Below, one piece after another: positions 6,132 to 10,000 of a stretch of 10,000 nt of DNA. The stretch comes from Candidatus Hydrogenedens sp. (lineage in GTDB: Bacteria; Hydrogenedentota; Hydrogenedentia; Hydrogenedentales; Hydrogenedentaceae): contig JAIWNQ010000022.1 of the NCBI GenBank assembly GCA_020216745.1, positions 1-10,000 of the forward strand. Reading direction: 5' to 3'. Under the pieces are notes generated by a model. It saw only the letters and a program-made list of their open reading frames with translations. It was not told the origin of the DNA and did not search any database. The translations under genes were made by a program, and so were the position numbers. The stretch's first letter is position 1, and every line of letters begins with the position of its first letter.

Positions 6132-7951
6132 GGTGTATATGTTGTCTTGATGTTATACTTTTCTTTTAATTCTTTTAAGATTTGGATTAGTTCTGGTTTT
6201 TCACCTTCACGGACAATTTTGCTAATTATATAAAATGCTTTATGAAAAGCCCAACGACGTGCTATTTCAATATCACCCTTTTCAGACTCAGCAAAATCGG
6301 CACGGAATATTACTTCTTTCCTTTTACCCGATGCAACTCCTTGCAAACGGAAGACAAAATTTTTATGTTCCTGTGGATTAAACTTCCCATAGATAGTAAC
6401 AGGTAACGCTTGATAAAAATCAGGTAGAACAAAAGGATATATTTCCTCTCTTGGGATGGAGCCAAAGTCCATTTTAACATCGATTAGGATAGGGTTCTGA
6501 ACTTTGGCAAATGCCTGAGGTATGGATGTAGATATTTGGTCAATATTATCCTTAATTACCGAAAAACCCTTGTTGAGGTAAGCAAGCAATTCAAGTAAAT
6601 ATCGGTCAACAGTATTACCGCCTCCGAGGGTGAAAATCTCATACCCACCCTGATTTTCCATAGTTAAATTTGCGATAATCATTCGCGTATCTCGTAACCC
6701 GATTGTCGATTTACCATCCGAGTAAAGCCAGAGAATATTTGGCAATCCACTGGTTGGTGGTACCTGTACAAGCTGGCGAACTGAAGTATATACATCCGTT
6801 TGCCCTGTGGAGGGTATCTGTTGCAAATATTTCAGGGCAGAATTTTTATTCGCGGTATTAGCCTGAATATAACCATCAGAAAAGAACGTGGCACGTTCCC
6901 GAAACAAAATGATATTGAATAGGTCTTCTTCACGAAGTTGTTGAATTGCTTCTCGTATCCCTTTTATTGTCTGGTCTAATTTGCGTTGCCCAATACTGGC
7001 GGAACTATCAATTATGAAGGCTACCTGCTTCGGTAAAGGTGTTATCTTTGCATCTTTTTTAGGAACAATATTCAATTGAAAAAATCCTTGAGTGTTGTTA
7101 TCTGTAAAATACGTTTTCAATTGTAATTCTAAAAGGTCATCCCAAAACTCATAAGGACGATTTTCCTTCTCCTTTTTCGTTTCTTCAATAATTGGCTGTT
7201 GTAAAATTTCTTCCTCTACTGTTTGCTCCAATGGAATAGGTGGTTCAATTGGTTCCAGTTCAGGGATAGAAACGACAGGAGCTGTCGCTCCCTCTGTTTC
7301 ATTACGTTCTGTAGGTGTTGTGGGATACATTCCCAGAGTGCTGGGTAATGTAGAGGGTTTCGCTGATATTCCTTCTGCCGTTGGCATATTTTCTGAAATC
7401 GAAAAAGTTGGAGATTCACCATTAGTTAGGATGGTTTCTTCTGTTGGAGGTAGAACACGACGAACAACTTCAACAGAATCCTGAGCGGTTTCTTTCTCAA
7501 TCATAAGTATCTGTTCCTCAACTTTTTGAAGTACTTCTTCTGGAGGAAGCGGTTCTGTATCACGAGACAGAGATTCAGTACCTGCTTGTTTTGCCAGGTC
7601 TTCTTTTTGAGATGACATAGAAGGCAATGGCTCAGGCATTTCTGTCGGAGGAAGTATTTCTTCAACAAATTTTCGGAAAGAAATAGGACGTGTTGATAAA
7701 GAAGTACTTACAGATTCTTCAACAGGCTCTACAATTGTTGGGCTTTCCTCTCTCAATTTCACCTTAATATTATAAGATGAAAAATCTGGACCCGTAGTAA
7801 ACAACGGGACATAGCGGGAACCATAAAAAATAAGGAGATATATTAAGATACTCAGAATAAAACTGATGGTAAACCGCAGTTCCTTACCCCGCAGAAACTC
7901 ACGGGTTTTTAACCATATCGTTTCATTATTTTTTATCTGCGTATTATACAT
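6128..7951 (-). CDS. Inner-membrane protein with TonB-like anchor, Pro/Glu-rich spacer and VWA domain
   Basis: The 607 residues fall in four parts. A basic cytoplasmic N-terminus (WLKTREFLRGKELR) leads into one transmembrane helix (about 27-44). Next comes a FSSYNIKVKLREE segment like the start of the TonB periplasmic region, then a long low-complexity Pro/Glu/Thr/Ser spacer (about 70-265). The von Willebrand A domain spans about 305-470, with a complete metal-ion site: DSSAS (D315, S317, S319), T385 in TGQTD and D412 in LYSDG. The C-terminal part (480-607) ends in LKELKEKYNIKTTYTP, like the region after the VWA in inter-alpha-trypsin-inhibitor-type proteins. The intact MIDAS suggests metal-dependent protein binding in the periplasm. 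The start lies 4 nt after the TPR gene's stop with only a weak AGAG upstream, so it is probably coupled to it; its own TGA overlaps the kinase ATG. The role is unknown; a scaffold or adaptor spanning the periplasm is my inference. Confidence 0.88.
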   Translation of the reverse strand: MYNTQIKNNETIWLKTREFLRGKELRFTISFILSILIYLLIFYGSRYVPLFTTGPDFSSYNIKVKLREESPTIVEPVEESVSTSLSTRPISFRKFVEEILPPTEMPEPLPSMSSQKEDLAKQAGTESLSRDTEPLPPEEVLQKVEEQILMIEKETAQDSVEVVRRVLPPTEETILTNGESPTFSISENMPTAEGISAKPSTLPSTLGMYPTTPTERNETEGATAPVVSIPELEPIEPPIPLEQTVEEEILQQPIIEETKKEKENRPYEFWDDLLELQLKTYFTDNNTQGFFQLNIVPKKDAKITPLPKQVAFIIDSSASIGQRKLDQTIKGIREAIQQLREEDLFNIILFRERATFFSDGYIQANTANKNSALKYLQQIPSTGQTDVYTSVRQLVQVPPTSGLPNILWLYSDGKSTIGLRDTRMIIANLTMENQGGYEIFTLGGGNTVDRYLLELLAYLNKGFSVIKDNIDQISTSIPQAFAKVQNPILIDVKMDFGSIPREEIYPFVLPDFYQALPVTIYGKFNPQEHKNFVFRLQGVASGKRKEVIFRADFAESEKGDIEIARRWAFHKAFYIISKIVREGEKPELIQILKELKEKYNIKTTYTP

Positions 7952-7955
7952 ATCT

Positions 7956-10000
7956 CTATTGTGGTGCCGATGTTAATGGTGCTGTATTAGATTGTTCCTC
8001 TGTTATAAATGTTTTTGCCTTTTCTGCTAACGGATGCGATGGAAAGTCACTTATCAACTCACGAAAGGCACGTTGGGCATTTTCCTTCTCATTGCTCTTC
8101 AAGTAGCATTGTCCACTTCGCCATAACGATTCCGGAGATAGTTCCGGGTGGAGATATAGAATAGCAACTTTCAAATAATTCCTCCCTGCTTTTTCATAGT
8201 CTCCTCGACTCTCATAGATTTCCGAAAGACGGAACTGTGCTCGTGCACTGGTTTCACTGCCTCCATTATTGGCACATTTTTCATAAAAGGTTAAAGCCTG
8301 CTCCATCTGATTTCCATGTTCATAAATCTGAGCAATACGGAATAGAGCCTCTGTTGCGGATGCCGAGGAAGGAGCCATATCTACCACCTTTTGATATTCC
8401 TGTATGGCTTCCTCTGTTCTCCCTAAATTTTGGATACACTCTGCATAACGATATTGCAATCGTTGAGGAGCAGGATAATCTTTTAACACTTCCTGCATCC
8501 GCTTTAATACCTTTGCAGACTCATCCCATTTCTGAGCATCGAGGTAATATTGAGCCAACCATGCAAATTGTTCTTCCTCCATTGGCACTTGTGGATAATC
8601 TAATACCGTCTTCAAAAGAGCCTCTGCCGCTTTCTCATAGTCCTTCGTCTCATAGCAAGCAATACCAATAGCATGCCATACTTGACCTGCAATTTGCGGT
8701 GGCGGATTTTGTGCCAACAACTTTTGCAAGGTCTCAATTGCTTTAATGGTGTCTTTCTTCTCCTTCAAATAATGTAATCCTAATTTTAATTGCATGTCAT
8801 ATGATTGTTGGGACTGGGGAAATTTGTTAATAAATTCTTGATAAATCTGAAGAGCCTCTTCAGATTTATTTAACCTCTCATAACACACTGCTAAACGAAT
8901 AAATACCTGCTCTTCAAGTGGATTATTTTGAGCCAATGCTTTGGCTTTTAGATAAGAATCCAATGCCTTCTCGTAAGCCCCTTCTTTGGTATACAAATCC
9001 CCTGAGCGGAGGTAAGCAGAAACCGTAAGAGAATGGTTTGGATACTTCTCGATGAAACGCATATATAATTGTGAAGCAGATTGTGTAATTCCTAATAGTT
9101 CAGCACATTCTGCTGACTTATACATTGCTTCTGGAGCAAACTTAGAATCAGGGTATTTTTCATAAACCAATTGAAATTCTTCCATTGCATCCTCATAATT
9201 CCCTTCTGTTGTATAAATAGAACCTAACAAAAAATTTCCCTCTGGCTTCAAGGGTGATTCACCACACTTATCTAAAAATGTCAATGTGTCTGTTTTCGCA
9301 CCAGCATAATCATTCTTTAAATATTTTACCCACGCTGTTTTATAGATAGCATCTACTGCATAAGAAGTATTTGGAAATTGTTCCCTCAACGAATTATAAA
9401 AAGTTAGAGCCTCATCTAATTGGTTTTGTTCCAGTAGCGAATTTGCAAGGATATACATAGCAAATGGTCTTTTTTCAGCGTTGGGATATGATTGCAGAAA
9501 AGTTTTCCCCTCATTAACTGCTTCTGCGAATCGTTTTGCTTGATAAAGTGTCCATAAATAACCAAAATCTGCACGCTCTTTATAAGGTCCATCCTTAAAT
9601 TGTGTTTTGACAACACCATAAGCATTAAGAGCCCCTTCATACCATCCCAATTGCGAATAAATCTCTGCCACCCGAAAATGACTTTCCATCCGCAATTCCT
9701 TATCAATTCTAGCATCATTAGCAACTTCAGAAAGGACAGATGCAGCATTTTCTAACTGATTGACCTTCGTATAAATCGTGCCTAATATATATCTGGCAAT
9801 AGGAGTTAATGAGTGTTCAGGAAAATTTTGTATCATTGTTTGTAAAACATTAATAGCGGTTTCATAATTTCGAGTTTGCTCTAATGCTCGTGCATAAAAA
9901 TATAATGCACGCACCCGAAATTCTGGCTGTGTATTTTCATCGATAAGTCCTTTCAATATCTCCGTGCTCTCTGCCCAACGCTTTAAGTAATAAAAACATT
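7956..10000 (-). CDS. Long tetratricopeptide-repeat protein, N-terminus beyond the window
   Basis: The frame stays open to the window edge. The residues before the possible TTG at 9956 (CFYYLKRWAESTEI) already look like the end of a TPR unit, so the true start lies beyond 10000 and at least 681 residues are seen here. I count about 17 consecutive TPR-like units of 34-38 residues, with the usual small residue, Tyr and Pro positions, for example GSIYTTEGNYEDAMEEFQLV ending in YEKYPDSK, and LYTKEGAYEKALDSYLKA. Many units end in a (K/N)(F/Y)P turn, as in YbgF, BamD and YfiO-type envelope TPR proteins. The C-terminus is a short Ser/Thr/Pro tail (QSNTAPLTSAPQ). TPR arrays form superhelical protein-binding scaffolds; no catalytic domain is visible. 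It is the first gene in view of a minus-strand operon with the VWA protein 4 nt downstream and the sugar kinase after that. Export cannot be judged because the N-terminus is missing. Confidence 0.92.
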   Translation of the reverse strand, partial: CFYYLKRWAESTEILKGLIDENTQPEFRVRALYFYARALEQTRNYETAINVLQTMIQNFPEHSLTPIARYILGTIYTKVNQLENAASVLSEVANDARIDKELRMESHFRVAEIYSQLGWYEGALNAYGVVKTQFKDGPYKERADFGYLWTLYQAKRFAEAVNEGKTFLQSYPNAEKRPFAMYILANSLLEQNQLDEALTFYNSLREQFPNTSYAVDAIYKTAWVKYLKNDYAGAKTDTLTFLDKCGESPLKPEGNFLLGSIYTTEGNYEDAMEEFQLVYEKYPDSKFAPEAMYKSAECAELLGITQSASQLYMRFIEKYPNHSLTVSAYLRSGDLYTKEGAYEKALDSYLKAKALAQNNPLEEQVFIRLAVCYERLNKSEEALQIYQEFINKFPQSQQSYDMQLKLGLHYLKEKKDTIKAIETLQKLLAQNPPPQIAGQVWHAIGIACYETKDYEKAAEALLKTVLDYPQVPMEEEQFAWLAQYYLDAQKWDESAKVLKRMQEVLKDYPAPQRLQYRYAECIQNLGRTEEAIQEYQKVVDMAPSSASATEALFRIAQIYEHGNQMEQALTFYEKCANNGGSETSARAQFRLSEIYESRGDYEKAGRNYLKVAILYLHPELSPESLWRSGQCYLKSNEKENAQRAFRELISDFPSHPLAEKAKTFITEEQSNTAPLTSAPQ

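Noticed and set aside
8237..8671. 144-codon plus-strand open frame inside the TPR gene
   Set aside because: It is fully antisense to a clear TPR array, and its composition (many His, Pro, Leu) is what the complement of repeat codons gives.
9954..9956. TTG as the start codon of the TPR protein
   Set aside because: The frame continues without a stop to the window edge with TPR-like sequence and no Shine-Dalgarno precedes the TTG, so the real start is outside the window.
1..10000. Mobile elements, CRISPR arrays, tRNA, rRNA or riboswitches
   Set aside because: By eye I found no transposase, terminal repeats with target duplications, regularly spaced direct repeats, tRNA cloverleaf or rRNA segments. 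Short AT-rich direct repeats such as AAGTATTT around 1705-1722 are within chance for this composition.

Overview
The window is about 10 kb of AT-rich bacterial chromosome carrying seven well-supported or likely genes plus the tail of an eighth. The organism looks Gram-negative and probably belongs to, or lies near, the PVC/Hydrogenedentota/Lentisphaerae-type lineages. The main clue is the DUF1559-like prepilin at 266-1234, with a type IV pilin leader and a C-terminal GG-x-NVLY-x-DGHVEF block, a family expanded in those phyla. A lipoprotein-type signal and a TonB-like inner-membrane anchor fit a two-membrane envelope. The phylum is an inference from family content; no rRNA or marker gene is present.

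Layout. Positions 1-67 hold the end of a plus-strand gene, followed by a strong hairpin terminator (97-131). The prepilin (266-1234, minus) and a small Cys/His-rich two-helix membrane protein (1323-1658, minus) follow. Positions 1659-1834 are a compact divergent regulatory region: a near-consensus minus-strand promoter with an inverted repeat at its start site, and a plus-strand extended -10 promoter with a perfect 16-bp palindrome just upstream. The plus-strand promoter drives yqeY (1835-2281). A lipoprotein glycerophosphodiester phosphodiesterase (2305-3252, minus) converges on yqeY and diverges from a DegT-family sugar aminotransferase (3378-4490, plus).

The right-hand 5.5 kb is one minus-strand operon, read right to left. 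It starts with a very long TPR protein that is cut by the window edge (7956-10000). Next, after a 4-nt gap, comes an inner-membrane protein with a TonB-like anchor, a long Pro/Glu-rich spacer and a von Willebrand A domain (6128-7951). Last, through an ATGA stop/start overlap, comes a large galactokinase-family GHMP kinase whose sugar-binding signature is altered (4473-6131). Its end overlaps the end of the aminotransferase gene by 18 bp.

The TPR and VWA proteins look like parts of an envelope scaffold or energy-transduction assembly. The kinase, and perhaps the aminotransferase, point to activated-sugar metabolism for surface polysaccharide. The tight coupling of these three families is the most unusual thing in the window. 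No mobile element, CRISPR array, tRNA or rRNA was seen.
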